Assembly (NCBI RefSeq): GCF_963855985.1
Contig: NC_087111.1
Coordinates: 935,001 to 999,000, forward strand
DNA: 64,000 bases
Source of the DNA: Ostrinia nubilalis
Lineage: Eukaryota; Arthropoda; Insecta; Lepidoptera; Crambidae
Direction: 5' to 3'
The notes under the pieces are model-generated. The model was not told the DNA's origin, searched no databases, and was given only the letters and a program-made list of their open reading frames with translations. The translations under genes were made by a program, and so were the position numbers. This document shows positions 46,901-51,185 of the stretch, one piece after another; the first letter of the stretch is position 1, and each line of letters opens with the position of its first letter.

Positions 46901-48623
46901 ATTTTAGATTGTTGTACCAGAACCTCTACATTCACGAAATAAACTAGCTAACCACTAAATCATTAAGACCCCGTATTAATTATCGTCAGTAATTACCACA
47001 GGCGTGTGCGGCCCCGATAAGATTCTGTTAACACATCCTCCCTGTGATATATTGCGCCAATAATAATATATGGTAGCGATGATAGGAGCCATTTTTCTCT
47101 CCTAATAATGATTTATTAATATTGTCTACTTGAATAATAATGTACTCAACATCAAATAAACCGCACCTTCCGCGACGCGAACTTTAACGATTTTCTTCTG
47201 ACACAATCATAGTGCCCCAACAATATTGGTGTTATTTGAAAGCCCTATAAATATCCTTAAAGAAAAACACATTTAATTTCTTAATAAATGATTAACATAT
47301 ACCATAAATGTGACTTGAAAAAATACCTCACTTTTGGCCCACCTATGGGATCAATTAGACCAATTTTTATGGTTATAAAACCAAATAATGATCTCAAGTG
47401 TTCTCTTTAACAGATGGATAGCAATTAAACCCAACTTAACAGTTTTATAGCCATAAAAGCTGGTAGAGCCAGCTTTTATGGCTATAAAACTGTTAAGCGT
47501 AACTACCTATTTTTTGAAGAAGTGACTCTGGATCCTTCTAAAGACACATTTTTGGGGTAAAAACCTTTCCTTTAATGAAATGAAGGTTAGAACTAGGCTT
47601 TTAAATGGTACCAATATTGGTGGGAAGTGGGGATGCATACGTTTGAAAATGCTTGTCGCGGGAGGTGCGATTTATTTGACGTCGAATGTAGATCCTAATA
47701 TTCGAATAGACTGCGATAGACACTTCGATCGATCTTATACTCAAATGATATTAGTCTTCGTCAATGTTCTACATCAATTTTGCTGACTGAAGAGGAGACT
47801 AATCGTCTTCCATTTTCGATTTTCAGATATTCTTGGCTCGAATCCCAAGGAGGACAAAAACAAACACTTTGTTTAATTGATCCTTGTTTTTATTAGAACA
47901 TTTGATTGCACTTTAGATTCAGTCAATTTTTTCTAAAAGGTTTAAGAAACCGCTGGACTATCGTCGTGTACACAAATATATTTTTAGCTTAGCTGGAGGT
48001 TTTAACAAGATCATTTTTATTTGTACACATAATCAATCAGGTCATTTGGTCTACACTCCACTTTACCAGAGCCATTGGAAGATATGGACTACACTTTCCA
48101 CGCTGGCTATACGGGTCAGACCGTTTGGGGAGGCCTGCTAGCTAATATTCACAAATTATTCGCCTCTTATATTCATATCTTTGTCGTATATTAATTGTCC
48201 CAAATTGGGTACACTTACCCTGGGTTGCACCATCTAACTTTAACTATAACAAACGACGTCAAAAGTCTGCCAAACTCCATTAAAAAACAATAGTTATAGT
48301 TATAGTCACGGCTAAAATAAGTTGGTGCAACCCAACCTTATGCCCGTTTTCACCATCAATTCCTAATTTTTAAGTGACCCCTATAGCAACAAAGTTCCTG
48401 TTATTTGTTACCATAGGGTTCACTTAAAAATTAGGGATTGATAGTGAAAACGGGCATTAATCTTTTAACCCTTCCTTCAAATTAAAGTTCCCCCTTGTCC
48501 ACAGAATGGTGGGGAGCCAGGACGTTCTGCTGCGACGTAGATGAGTGCAACAGCGCCCTCTCCCGAAGTCCTGTGGTCCTCACGCTGATCGCAGGAGCAG
48601 TAATCGCCCTGCTCGCGCGCTGA
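1761..48623 (+). CDS. Ly6/uPAR three-finger, GPI-anchored surface protein, three coding exons
   Basis: Exons 1761-1940, 35432-35489 and 48505-48623 join in phases 0 and 1 with GT..AG borders and give 118 residues ending at TGA 48621-48623. Residues 1-22 form a signal peptide (cut expected after AAA, before IRC). The mature part has ten cysteines (25, 28, 41, 52, 59, 72, 76, 88, 89, 94), with CxxC at the start and CC...CN at the end, the hallmark of the LU three-finger fold. N43-R-S is a glycosylation sequon. After C94-N95 comes a short spacer and a hydrophobic tail (VVLTLIAGAVIALLAR), the usual GPI-attachment signal. Insect members of this family sit on the outer plasma membrane and act in septate junctions, ion-channel regulation or trafficking; which role applies here cannot be told. 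The start is fixed by the acceptor at 1756-1757; an in-frame upstream ATG at 1671 would lie in the intron and would bury the signal peptide. The introns are about 33.5 and 13 kb. Confidence 0.9.
2035..2330. mobile_element. LINE reverse-transcriptase C-terminal fragments, opposed
   Basis: On the + strand about 2042-2225 reads VTQRAMERAMFRVYLRDQIR and, in a shifted frame, WSRKVLEFQ, the end of the reverse transcriptase of the LINE family seen elsewhere in the window. From 2235 the complementary strand reads LKWKWAGHI...RTTDG of the same protein. The two pieces face each other, so the copy is rearranged as well as frameshifted. It starts about 95 bases after Ly6 exon 1. Confidence 0.7.
3104..3238. 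mobile_element. MITE family B, copy 1
   Basis: A palindromic element with ends CGCCCGTATTC...GAATACGG(C)CG and an inner block TCTGTGATTGGTTCGTGTGT. It recurs at six places in the window. Flanking trinucleotides TTA or TAA match on both sides in several copies, which suggests a Harbinger-like target site. No protein is encoded. Confidence 0.8.
3652..3843 (+). mobile_element. Helitron-like non-autonomous element, copy 1
   Basis: It starts CTAATATTATAAATGCGAAAG and ends with a GC hairpin (CACGCGGGTGAAGCCGCGGG) about ten bases before CTAC, where other copies have CTAG. A 3' hairpin followed by CTRR without inverted repeats or target duplication is the Helitron signature, and the sequence resembles the lepidopteran Lep1 type. 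Confidence 0.7.
4761..4887. mobile_element. Short MITE with TGAGGTATGAG ends
   Basis: Inverted ends TGAGGTATGAG and CTCATACCTCA enclose about 105 bases that also partly fold back (GACGTGACA appears in both halves). GTC flanks both sides and could be a 3 bp target duplication. Non-coding. Confidence 0.6.
6489..6636. mobile_element. MITE family B, copy 2
   Basis: Inverse orientation to copy 1: GAGGTCTCAGAGTGCGCGTG, then ACCAATCACAGAGCTCTG, ending GTTTGTGAATACGGGCG. The left end is decayed. Confidence 0.75.
7101..7206 (-). mobile_element. LINE 3' fragment (family E) next to a CT microsatellite
   Basis: It holds GTGCTGAGAAGAAGCAGCGC, a block shared (on either strand) with 10935-11127, 15545-15615, 46117-46320 and 60388-60570. 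In better copies this block lies upstream of a GATTTT-repeat tail, typical of non-LTR retrotransposon 3' ends. A (CT)n run closes it at 7190-7206. Confidence 0.5.
7255..7520. other. GC-rich non-coding block
   Basis: This block is sharply GC-richer than its surroundings (CGATCGGGCC, CGCGGTGGGC, GGCCCGATCG). Open frames on both strands are short and have no family motif. It may be a fragment of a mobile element I do not recognise, or GC-rich host regulatory DNA inside the Ly6 intron. Confidence 0.35.
8166..8416. repeat. Two-unit tandem duplication, about 125 bp each
   Basis: Units about 8166-8289 and 8290-8416 share TAGTCCATGGG(C/T)ATCTTCTAGG, AGCTCGTTT, AAACAAATCTG and GAAA(T/C)CGTTTG in the same order. 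They differ at roughly one base in six, so the duplication is not recent. Confidence 0.8.
8598..8715. mobile_element. MITE family A, copy 1 (TTA target)
   Basis: Palindromic element: left GGCTGGGTTGCACCATCTTA, right GGTGGTGCAACTCAGCC, flanked by TTA on both sides. The middle contains CCATACAAAAAACACCGG. The 3 bp TTA duplication and long inverted ends fit a Tourist/Harbinger-type MITE. Other copies lie at 29547, 35669 (half), 45134 and 48218. Confidence 0.85.
9940..10310. mobile_element. Non-autonomous DNA element, GGTCATTCCAC ends, 8 bp target duplication
   Basis: TATTGGGG at 9932-9939 is repeated at 10311-10318. The left end GGTCATTCCAC...TTGTTCACCTGGGTGAAG matches the inverted right end (CTTCACCCAGGTGA...GTGGAATAATCC). 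About ten TTCACC/GGTGAA motifs are spread through the 371 bases. No coding capacity. Its terminal GGTCATTCCA is shared with the larger element at 18513. Confidence 0.8.
10935..11127 (+). mobile_element. LINE 3' end (family E) with TGATTTT tail
   Basis: TGAGTTTGTTCCGGCGTTTC and TTCTCAGCACTT are followed by CGTTCATAAGTGCCACTTGT and a TGATTTTGATTTTGA tail at 11113-11127. A second copy lies inverted at 60388-60570. A simple-repeat tail and truncation at the 5' side are usual for non-LTR retrotransposons. Confidence 0.65.
11146..11287. mobile_element. LINE family D 3' end with inverted 5' part (twin-primed copy)
   Basis: Positions 11230-11287 read CAGCAGTGGACGTCCTATGG, stop and a GAT tail on the + strand. 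The segment that should precede it (RWTQAATNRATWKALGEAY in protein terms) lies at 11146-11216 on the - strand. The inverted piece ends at the same CCTATG at which the direct piece begins, as expected of twin priming. Confidence 0.75.
12499..12612 (+). mobile_element. LINE family D 3' end
   Basis: The last about 30 codons of the reverse-transcriptase frame (decayed) end at GTGGCTGA, followed by GATGATGATGATGAG at 12598-12612. Same orientation and tail as the copy at 30270. Confidence 0.75.
14113..14252. repeat. Minisatellite of about 16 bp units
   Basis: Units of the form TTCGATATTTTGATCG occur about eight times with small changes (TTCTGAACG, TTGAGCA, ATGTTGATCG). Each unit contains TCGATA and GATCG half-sites, so the array can fold on itself. 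Confidence 0.8.
14300..14380. repeat. Dispersed repeat fragment, also at 53172-53232
   Basis: GGGACTATTCCCACCTCTCG...TGTGTAGCCAGGATCTACAG is found inverted at 53172-53232 with about 90% identity. This fragment is common in lepidopteran DNA; I cannot assign it to a class. Confidence 0.5.
14399..14536. mobile_element. MITE family B, copy 3
   Basis: ACCAATCACAGACCTCTATT block and right end GTTTATGAATACGGGTG; the left end is shortened to CACAAACATTACTATGAGG. It lies 36 bases before the 3.5 kb inverted-repeat element. Confidence 0.75.
15545..15615 (-). mobile_element. LINE family E fragment
   Basis: GACCAGTGCTGAGAAGAAGC and AACACGTCCTAGTATTACTT match the fragment at 7101-7190. It lies inside the 3.5 kb inverted-repeat element. 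Confidence 0.5.
15850..17330 (-). mobile_element. Decayed non-LTR retrotransposon with RNase H (I/R1/Jockey group)
   Basis: On the - strand, from high to low coordinates: a reverse-transcriptase thumb-like part (YTSVIWPSYTYYYGSLVWWH near 17140-17080, SLEYLLNLRSLDLFIQEEAQ near 17000-16930); an RNase H part (LRIYTNGSKTQKGTGAGVFS near 16720-16660, then HNTIFQAEC near 16605); a linker (ADELARKGS, FGPEQLPIMPIPY near 16390-16300); and a C-terminal CCHC-like end (NKHLHNIAVTDSLLCRICME, EAEEKPQHV near 16110-16025). In the first motif DGS has become NGS, losing a catalytic Asp. Stops and frame changes break it. It is nested in the 3.5 kb element, so it is younger than that insertion. Confidence 0.8.
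18320..19937. mobile_element. Host MITE (family H) split by a later insertion
   Basis: Left part 18320-18512 has TTAGATTTATTGGGTGG and GATTTGACCAAACTTTTATC; right part 19911-19937 has GGTCAAATCCACCCTAAATC, so the ends are inverted repeats. The middle matches a second copy at 31029-31680 (CCGAGAATAACTCCTGGTA, CACATTGACAGTTTCAGTA, AGATTAATATTTACTCTTG). The 1.4 kb element at 18513-19910 interrupts it. Confidence 0.75.
18513..19910. mobile_element. 1.4 kb DNA element with TTTCGGGTGTTAC motif array
   Basis: Ends GGGTCATTCCAT and ATGGAATGACCC are inverted repeats, flanked by TATG on both sides (18509-18512, 19911-19914). The motif TTTCGGG(T/C)GTTAC occurs at 18527, 18697, 18886, 18909, 19371 and 19539, plus an inverted near-copy at 19356-19370. 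The uninterrupted sequence at 31650-31680 shows the site before insertion. Three small frames (18678-18953, 19206-19412, 19461-19649) run through the motifs and show no family signature. Confidence 0.75.
20975..21156. mobile_element. MITE with about 40 bp inverted ends
   Basis: GTGTGCCTACCATGAGTTTA at the left and TAAACTCATGGTAGGCACAC at the right are perfect complements; the arms continue through CGTTAGGTG and GCTCGCTAGCGA (a C/T-level difference only). The centre carries GCCACTAGGGGCGCTGC. The high identity of the arms points to a recent insertion. Confidence 0.8.
21480..21620. other. GC-rich block with CCGGT repeats
   Basis: CGGCCCA, AACCGG and CCGGTTAT are repeated between 21510 and 21600 (AAAACCGGTAATAACCGGCT, GAAACCGGTTATATCGG). 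They make local palindromes. No gene was recognised; it could be a degraded short repeat. Confidence 0.35.
23050..25075 (+). mobile_element. BEL/Pao LTR retrotransposon, internally deleted
   Basis: An LTR end (ACTCTTTTAATCCAAACATT, CAATCCCTGAGCCGCA) occurs at about 23079-23119 before the gag gene and again at 25028-25070 directly after its stop. After the first copy comes TTGGTCCTTCGAGC, where a primer-binding site would sit. Everything from the protease onward (protease, reverse transcriptase, RNase H, integrase) and most of the 3' LTR is missing. The start of the 5' LTR and any target duplication could not be fixed. Confidence 0.8.
23346..25022 (+). CDS. gag: BEL/Pao gag polyprotein, truncated at the protease boundary
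   Basis: The frame is open for 558 residues. Residues 1-215 are charged and helical (coiled-coil like). Residues about 220-400 match the gag capsid region of BEL/Pao elements (DUF1759: LDIPVFGGNYTQWVSFKDLF, then LRGEAERLI and SWNILNHRYNN). Residues about 450-520 hold the cysteine clusters CPLCKNEHGIYNC, GICVNCLFSHNGKKC and CRKCSGQHNTLIH, the zinc-knuckle-like part for RNA binding. The frame ends EVLLATAFNFYSNF-stop: LLATA is the usual start of the protease domain, but the DSGS active site is absent because LTR sequence follows. It could at most encode a capsid-like protein. The uninterrupted frame suggests a young copy or retained gag function. It lies in Ly6 intron 1, in the same orientation. 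Confidence 0.92.
   Translation: MVTLESQYLLSEDIEREFKNYKKDGAERKNSFEYFKRRWNKLEELWNEFQFNHEQLVENVSQTDPYFENKQYDATKAIYTQFKNLINSDCQQFQSQQTASTSKMSDKQRMSGTEQLQGEQGSYSKLDETLRKQLGNFKAFERTVSNINIEQMTDKWEFEDALKLLETRWTTIDSLHWEIDSELDGKNLEYEARFSKNEKQYNMLKREINKKMWSVSHREKTTPTLDIPVFGGNYTQWVSFKDLFNEAIHNNPTLSHAQKMQFLKSKLRGEAERLIQHLSISSDNYLTSWNILNHRYNNERLIFTSHINILFNLPTMQQPSLTNIKKMHDVTIETLHAIKNLGVETETWDPIIVHILSQKLDSETYSDYLESVNNPRALPNLQELLDFLESKFTVLETSSRRKQEIPSQKSNNQSGSQYFTTSNYKKPYFNANRTNNGGNIAKTFHVSSYTCPLCKNEHGIYNCTTFLKMSNETKLMTINRLGICVNCLFSHNGKKCNSTKTCRKCSGQHNTLIHDALENSKTKSTTTFPKNSTSNAHPSQDEYSEVLLATAFNFYSNF
25225..25352. mobile_element. MITE family B, copy 4
   Basis: Begins CGCCCGTGTTCACAATCATT and carries ACCAATCACATAGCTCTATT; the right end GTTTGTAAATATGGGC has decayed. 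It sits 150 bases beyond the BEL/Pao remnant. Confidence 0.75.
26273..27232. mobile_element. piggyBac-like non-autonomous element at TTAA
   Basis: TTAA at 26269-26272 and 27233-27236 flanks ends CCCTCCGTGTACGAGGTG and CACCTCGTACAGCGAGGG, which are inverted. TTAA duplication with CCC...GGG ends is the piggyBac hallmark. A second motif, CGTCCCGTACCAGGTGGGGT, stands at 26303 and 27014, with GGGGTGTGTCACACCCC near 27200. About 960 bases and no transposase frame, so mobility would need a partner element. Confidence 0.8.
27446..27554. mobile_element. MITE with GTAGGCCTAAGATG ends
   Basis: GTAGGCCTAAGATGGGCGCCG faces CGGCGCGCATCTTAGGCCTAC, giving arms of about 40 bases including GATAAC/GTTATC. Non-coding palindrome. 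Confidence 0.75.
29547..29658. mobile_element. MITE family A, copy 2 (TTA target)
   Basis: GGCTGAGTTGCACCATCTTA to CAGCC, flanked by TTA on both sides; 112 bases, close to copy 1 at 8598. Confidence 0.85.
30130..30887. mobile_element. hAT-like non-autonomous element with 8 bp target duplication
   Basis: AGCTAGAG at 30122-30129 is repeated at 30888-30895. Ends TAGCGATGGGCGATT and AATCGCTCATCGCTA are inverted. Subterminal TCGAATTA/AATTCGAT and CAATCGA motifs recur in both halves. A TAGxG start with an 8 bp duplication fits the hAT superfamily. A LINE family D fragment (30270-30389) sits inside. No transposase frame. Confidence 0.8.
30270..30389 (+). mobile_element. LINE family D 3' end nested in the hAT-like element
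   Basis: GGAAGCGCTGGACGCAGGCC, CAACATGGAAAGCATTGGGG and CAGCAGTGGACGTCCTATGG lead to the stop and a GAT tail ending near 30389. The VQQWTSYG coding end is legible with one small deletion. Confidence 0.8.
31029..31680. mobile_element. Family H MITE, second copy, split by a hAT-like insertion
   Basis: 31029-31070 (TTCGACCAAACTTTTATCCG, AATAACTCCTGGTACAAC) and 31571-31680 (CACATTGACAGTTTCAGTA, TTTACTCTTGTTTGGTCGAA) together match the copy at 18320-19937. The right part lacks the 1.4 kb insertion found there, so it shows the empty site. Confidence 0.75.
31071..31569. mobile_element. About 0.5 kb insertion with 9 bp target duplication
   Basis: TGGTACAAC at 31062-31070 and 31570-31578 flanks the insert. 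It starts CAGGCCTGTTC and ends TTATTATTCTG; only CAG/CTG agree as inverted ends, as in some hAT elements. It contains a 46-codon frame from ATGGCCCACC (31120-31257) whose meaning is unknown. Confidence 0.6.
31985..33045. mobile_element. AT-rich element with TTATATCA-type motifs and AAGC core
   Basis: Both flanks of the AAGC microsatellite are built of degenerate units with GATATAA, TTATATCA, ATAAAACTTA and AACAAATAA. GGGTGTGTAATG near 31987 faces CACGCACCC near 33036, with ATATGATATAA-like sequence next to both, so these may be imperfect inverted ends. A GC-rich patch follows the microsatellite (32560-32665). Boundaries are tentative. Confidence 0.45.
32335..32524. repeat. AAGC tetranucleotide microsatellite
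   Basis: About 190 bases of GCAA units interrupted by GCTA, GCAG and GCAT variants. It keeps open frames in several phases on both strands; these are products of the repeat, not genes. Confidence 0.95.
33045..35431. other. End of Ly6 intron 1, few recognisable features
   Basis: Besides two LINE family D scraps (33888-33931 on the - strand; 34110-34171 on the + strand with a GAAC tail) I see no gene here. 33463-33700 is GC-richer and reads like a decayed repeat. The intron ends with a pyrimidine tract at 35411-35431. Confidence 0.5.
35432..35489 (+). CDS. Ly6 gene, second coding exon
   Basis: This 58-base exon follows a pyrimidine tract and TTTCAG and ends before the donor GTACGT. It encodes KYVSELTVVRDCVPTCKEK plus the first base of the next codon. 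It adds cysteines 72 and 76. The phase (0 in, 1 out) fits both neighbours, and the VVRDCVPTC segment is typical of insect Ly6 proteins. Confidence 0.88.
35669..35751. mobile_element. MITE family A, half copy
   Basis: GGCTGAGTTGCACCACCAAA, then GTATGGAGTTTGACAG; the second arm is lost. Located 180 bases after Ly6 exon 2. Confidence 0.65.
36559..36774. mobile_element. Composite MITE with AATGAGGGCTA ends
   Basis: ATGAGGGCTATCG faces CGGTAGCCCTCATT. Inside, TGACAGGACCTTACTCTACA stands twice in direct order (36606, 36714), and AGTGGCGCTAACTGGTGAGC also appears inverted between them. An inner duplication or nested copy is likely. Confidence 0.65.
37170..37404 (+). mobile_element. Helitron-like element, copy 2, with CTGT repeat
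   Basis: CTAATATTATAAATGCGAAAG start, (CTGT)n at 37197-37223, CACGCGGGCGAAGCCGCGGG hairpin and CTAG end at 37401-37404. This is the best-preserved copy in the window. Confidence 0.8.
38895..39108. mobile_element. LINE family D copy with inverted 5' part (second twin-primed copy)
   Basis: 38895-38975 is the tail and the VQQWTSYG end on the - strand. 38990-39108 encodes on the + strand the part that should come earlier (KLKWQWAGYIVRRTDG, then RWTDDL after a frame break). The two halves of one reverse-transcriptase C-terminus therefore point in opposite directions. Confidence 0.75.
39833..39878 (+). mobile_element. LINE 3' end scrap with GAAC tail
   Basis: GGAGGCCTTTATCCAGCAAT, GTCATTTGGCTGAAA and a GAAC repeat tail; same subfamily as 34110-34171 and 44978-45081. 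Confidence 0.65.
40352..40584. mobile_element. hAT-like MITE, copy A, 8 bp target duplication
   Basis: GGGTAAGTAGTAGTTTCGCA faces ACTACTACTAACCC. AGTTTAAA flanks both sides. The inner part carries GGGCGTTTCGCCCGG and several TTCGCAC(GA) motifs. Non-coding. Confidence 0.8.
40596..40767. mobile_element. hAT-like MITE, copy B, inserted in copy A's target duplication
   Basis: Same ends as copy A but inverted and shorter inside. TTAAATAT stands on both sides and overlaps the AGTTTAAA duplicate of copy A, so B came later and landed in that duplicate. Confidence 0.8.
40784..40980 (-). mobile_element. Helitron-like element, second subfamily
   Basis: On the - strand it ends GTACGAAGTCGCGGGCGGCC, then GCTAG at 40784-40788, with a GC-rich hairpin just before CTAG. 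Upstream text (CATGTGGGTTCCTTTTAGAA) is a common lepidopteran repeat. Confidence 0.65.
41838..42035 (+). mobile_element. Helitron-like element, copy 3
   Basis: CTAATATAAATGCGAAAGTT start and CACGCGGGTGAAGCCGCGGG hairpin before GCTAG. About 90% like copy 1. Confidence 0.75.
42105..42193. mobile_element. MITE fragment related to 60606-60775
   Basis: CCAATTTTTAGTTGGCCGAT, AGTTCTTCATACAAAT and ACTATCGTCCGACTAGAAG match the ends of the intact copy near 60.6 kb. Confidence 0.6.
43489..43988. mobile_element. DNA element with perfect 160 bp inverted arms
   Basis: Left arm 43489-43648 and right arm 43829-43988 are exact complements over all 160 bases as far as I can read. They start CCCACCAAAAACATTCTGTA. 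The 180-base centre is unique and non-coding. The 53-residue stretch that can be read from both arms is a by-product of the repeat. AT flanks both ends. The superfamily is not clear; the CCC start alone does not decide it. Confidence 0.85.
44190..44640. repeat. Dispersed repeat with GTGA microsatellite and GC hairpin end
   Basis: GTGA repeats at 44351-44376, AACTTCGGAACTAAATGACC and a terminal GGCGGGGGCACTGCCGTGCC hairpin. It resembles lepidopteran Helitron or LINE tails in layout, but the class is not certain. Confidence 0.4.
44978..45081 (+). mobile_element. LINE family D 3' end, second subfamily
   Basis: GTACCTGCATGCGGGCAACG, CAGGACCGGTCATTATAGAA and AGGCCTTTGTCCAGCAGTGG encode RTQDRSL...LGEAFVQQWTSFG and a stop at about 45077-45079. 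The coding end is nearly intact. Confidence 0.8.
45134..45243. mobile_element. MITE family A, copy 4
   Basis: TTGCACCATCTTACTTTATC to GGTGGTGCAACTCAGCC; the first bases of the left end are missing. It follows the LINE end by about 50 bases. Confidence 0.8.
46177..46251. repeat. 75 bp foldback inside a LINE fragment
   Basis: CTAGTTCAGTGATTCGTCCC faces GGGACGAATCACTGAACTAG, with CACAACA(C/T)GTT arms and an apex CGTCCCAGTGGGAC. It splits the family E fragment at 46117-46320 (TTTACACGTCCCAATTAAAG before; AGAAATGGTGGAAGAAACC after). Confidence 0.8.
47142..47690. mobile_element. 0.55 kb MITE (family T), copy 1, with extra inner palindrome
   Basis: Ends TACTCAACATCAAATAAACC and the complement of ATTTGACGTCGAATGTA are inverted, with CGCACCTTCCGCGAC against GTCGCGGGAGGTGCG. 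A second copy lies at 57607-58126, about 92% alike. This copy has about 40 extra bases around 47455-47500 that turn TTATAGCCATAAAAGCTGG into a full hairpin. TA may be the target. Confidence 0.85.
48218..48337. mobile_element. MITE family A, copy 5 (TTA target)
   Basis: CCCTGGGTTGCACCATCTAA to GTTGGTGCAACCCAACC, TTA on both sides. It abuts the next MITE through the shared TTA at 48338-48340. Confidence 0.85.
48341..48456. mobile_element. MITE with TGCCCGTTTTCAC ends (TTA target)
   Basis: TGCCCGTTTTCACCATCAAT faces ATTGATAGTGAAAACGGGCA (arms continue through CCTAATTTTTAAGTGA). TTA at 48338-48340 and 48457-48459. It ends 48 bases before Ly6 exon 3. Confidence 0.85.
48505..48623 (+). CDS. Ly6 gene, last coding exon
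   Basis: The exon follows the acceptor CCCCCTTGTCCACAG and starts in phase 1. It encodes EWWGARTFCCDVDECN and the hydrophobic GPI signal, then TGA. The intron end is short: two MITEs stop only 48 bases upstream, so the branch point (perhaps TTTTAAC near 48465) lies between the MITE and the exon. I found no clear AATAAA close after the stop, so the 3' UTR end is not fixed. Confidence 0.9.
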
Positions 48624-48810
48624 CCGGCGACTTTACCATACTTTAGTTCTTTTGGTTAGCGTATGTATTCAATTAGACCTTTCAGTTGTGAGATTCTAGA
48701 GGAGCTATTGAGACGTGAAGCTTCCATGGAGTCTACTGGTGTTGACAAGAAGATTTATGTGAGAGGATTTTATGGTTTTCAGTAAAATGTTCTTTATTCG
48801 TTTGATGTTA

Positions 48811-49042
48811 TAGACAGTGCCATCCACGAAGACGCGCCCCACCAATTTTTGGTCGAGGGAAGCGCGGGGTGCGGGAAGTTTGATCCGAGCGTTAATCGCG
48901 AAATTATTGTTAGTGTGCATGTGCACTCATGGATCATTTAGCGTGTACCGATAACACTCAAACATTAGCGGAAGCACGCATACATAAATTATAAAAGATT
49001 AGGACGAATGGTGGAGCGCATCTTCGTGGATGGCACTATCTA
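48811..49042. mobile_element. MITE with AGTGCCATCCACGAAGA ends
   Basis: TAGACAGTGCCATCCACGAA faces TTCGTGGATGGCACTATCTA; the inner arms read GACGCGCCCCACCA against TGGTGGAGCGCATC. TA flanks both ends. Inserted about 190 bases after the Ly6 stop codon, so possibly in its 3' UTR. Confidence 0.75.
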
Positions 49043-49617
49043 TACAGTTGGAAATGTTTTAGTGTTTTTTAAATTCTGATCATGCAGCAAATGATCCTAA
49101 TATAATTTGCTTTCATATAGACAGTAGTTATTTTTTTCAACAAAACACTTTTTTAAGCAAAGTTGAATTTATTTTAGTCTGCCATCAATGATGGCCCATC
49201 ATGCTACAAAATCGAGGTCTGATTTATACCACTATAGTTCACTAAGAATCTTATTATAACTGAAGCCACTGTAATAGAACGGGTTACCCAAATACCCAGT
49301 TGTTAATTTTCCAGACATGATCAAAGGCTTGATGCCAGTTAGATGTAGCCTCTTGAGTGGTCAAAGGCTCACTTGATGGCTTAACTGATTAATATTTAAA
49401 GCTTATGAACAACATAAATTAAGATGACAGACATGATAATGAGGTTTGCTTCAGAAATTATAATGATACCTTTGGATCGCTTTAATTCGGCTATAAAGAA
49501 TAACTTGTTATGAACTGATATCACGTACCTAGTCACGTACTATCATTAAATTTTAATTGGATTGGATTGGATTAATGTAATTGGTTCAAAGCCGTAAAAT
49601 GCAAACAAAAAAACTAA

Positions 49618-49768
49618 CGCCCTTATTCACAAACGATGCTTGCTTATGTGAAGCAAAAAATTGAACGCACAGCGTTGAATTAAATAGAGCTCTGTGATTG
49701 GTTCGTGTGTCACCCTGTGCGTCCACGCGCACTGTGAGACCTCATAGTAATGTTTGTGAATACGGGCG
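49618..49768. mobile_element. MITE family B, copy 5
   Basis: CGCCCTTATTCACAAACGAT to GTTTGTGAATACGGGCG, flanked by TAA. One of the better copies of the family. Confidence 0.85.
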
Positions 49769-50937
49769 TAAGTTCGTCACATACGTTCAAATTCAAATAA
49801 GTTATTTGCATCACAATGTGTGATTTAACTGTTGTAAATGATAGACATACATGCACCCTGCCCAAAACCTCTAAGGGCATAGCATTCACCTTTCAAGAAC
49901 GGTTTCGCATTACATCCGATCCGTATCCGCCAATATACAGATTATGTACTAGAGAAAACAAATGATAGATATTTGACCTATCGCGTAAAGTAAACCATAC
50001 ATTACAAATGTATAGTTTTATGACTACTCCGGACATAGTGCAAAACTGTTCTTGCTTTTGTTAAAACTTAAAATATCTTTCCAAGAAAAACAAAACAAAA
50101 AAGTTCTAAATGTTAGAGGGCTCGTTTTAACATGCCTGCCATCTTAGAATTCCGCACAAAATGAAGTCGCGCATTCAAACAAAGGCGCAGGTAATTGGCC
50201 CTTAGTCTAGCTCCTGCACGTACGAGATACTGCGGAGTACAATGCTATGTTGCCTATGTTATGAAAATACTTGTACTTCGAAATAGTTTAGTCCAAACAA
50301 AAGGTGAAATTCATTCAAGAAAATAGTAAAGCGTACAAGTACTGAAATAAACTGGCGATTAGGCAATGACTACATGACAAATATAGCTACTTGTCTAAGG
50401 TATGCGACGATTCATTTTTGATAAATTAGTGGCAAGATTAAACGCCATGGAATTATGTTGTTGCTATACAATGCTACGCAGTGGACCAAGTGTATAGCGG
50501 CGGTCATAACACTGCCAATGTGTGTAGAACTAAGTCTCCAAGCAGAACATATACCTACAAACCCTTCAATTTTTTAACGGAAAAGAAAGGAATTATCTCA
50601 ATCTCTACACAAAAATGATAGAACTAGACGAACAGACAGACTTTATAACTCTTACCATAACAGACACCAGAGCAGTGCAGATTTCTCAGACGTACAATTT
50701 AAACCCCAGTATACTAGTACTACGGTGCAATGAATGCAATTGCTGTATCTATTTTGTTTTGCCGCTGGCTTGAGGCTGCGGGAGCTATGAATTTCTCTGA
50801 GCCATATTTGTGCCATAGGACAGTTGGTTTCAGAAGCCCCGAATTTTAAAATAACGTTGAAAGAGCTATTTTGTACCTACCAATAGTTCAAACTTTTCTT
50901 AGTTTGGGATTAGATGGCAAGAATAAGTATTTCTTAT

Positions 50938-51185
50938 TCATCATCATCATCATCAACATTTCAGCCATAGGACGTCCACTGCTGAACATAGGCCTCCCCC
51001 AATGCTTTCCATGTTGATCGATTGGTAGCGTCCTGCGTCCAGAGCTTTTCTGCTACCTTTGTGATGTTATCGGTTCACCTTGTGGGTGGACGTCCCACGC
51101 TGCGTTTTCCGGTACACGGCCTCATTCCTGAACCTTGCTGCCCCATCGGCCGTCAGTTCTGCGTACTATGTGCCCTGTATCCGTT
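50938..51185 (-). mobile_element. LINE family D 3' end, longest direct copy
   Basis: The - strand encodes, ending at the ATCATC (GAT) tail, about 65 codons of the reverse-transcriptase C-terminus, with GKRSVGRPP-like, RWTDD-like and VQQWTSYG-like segments. It begins with GGATACAGGGCACATAGTAC near 51185. No inversion here. Confidence 0.75.
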
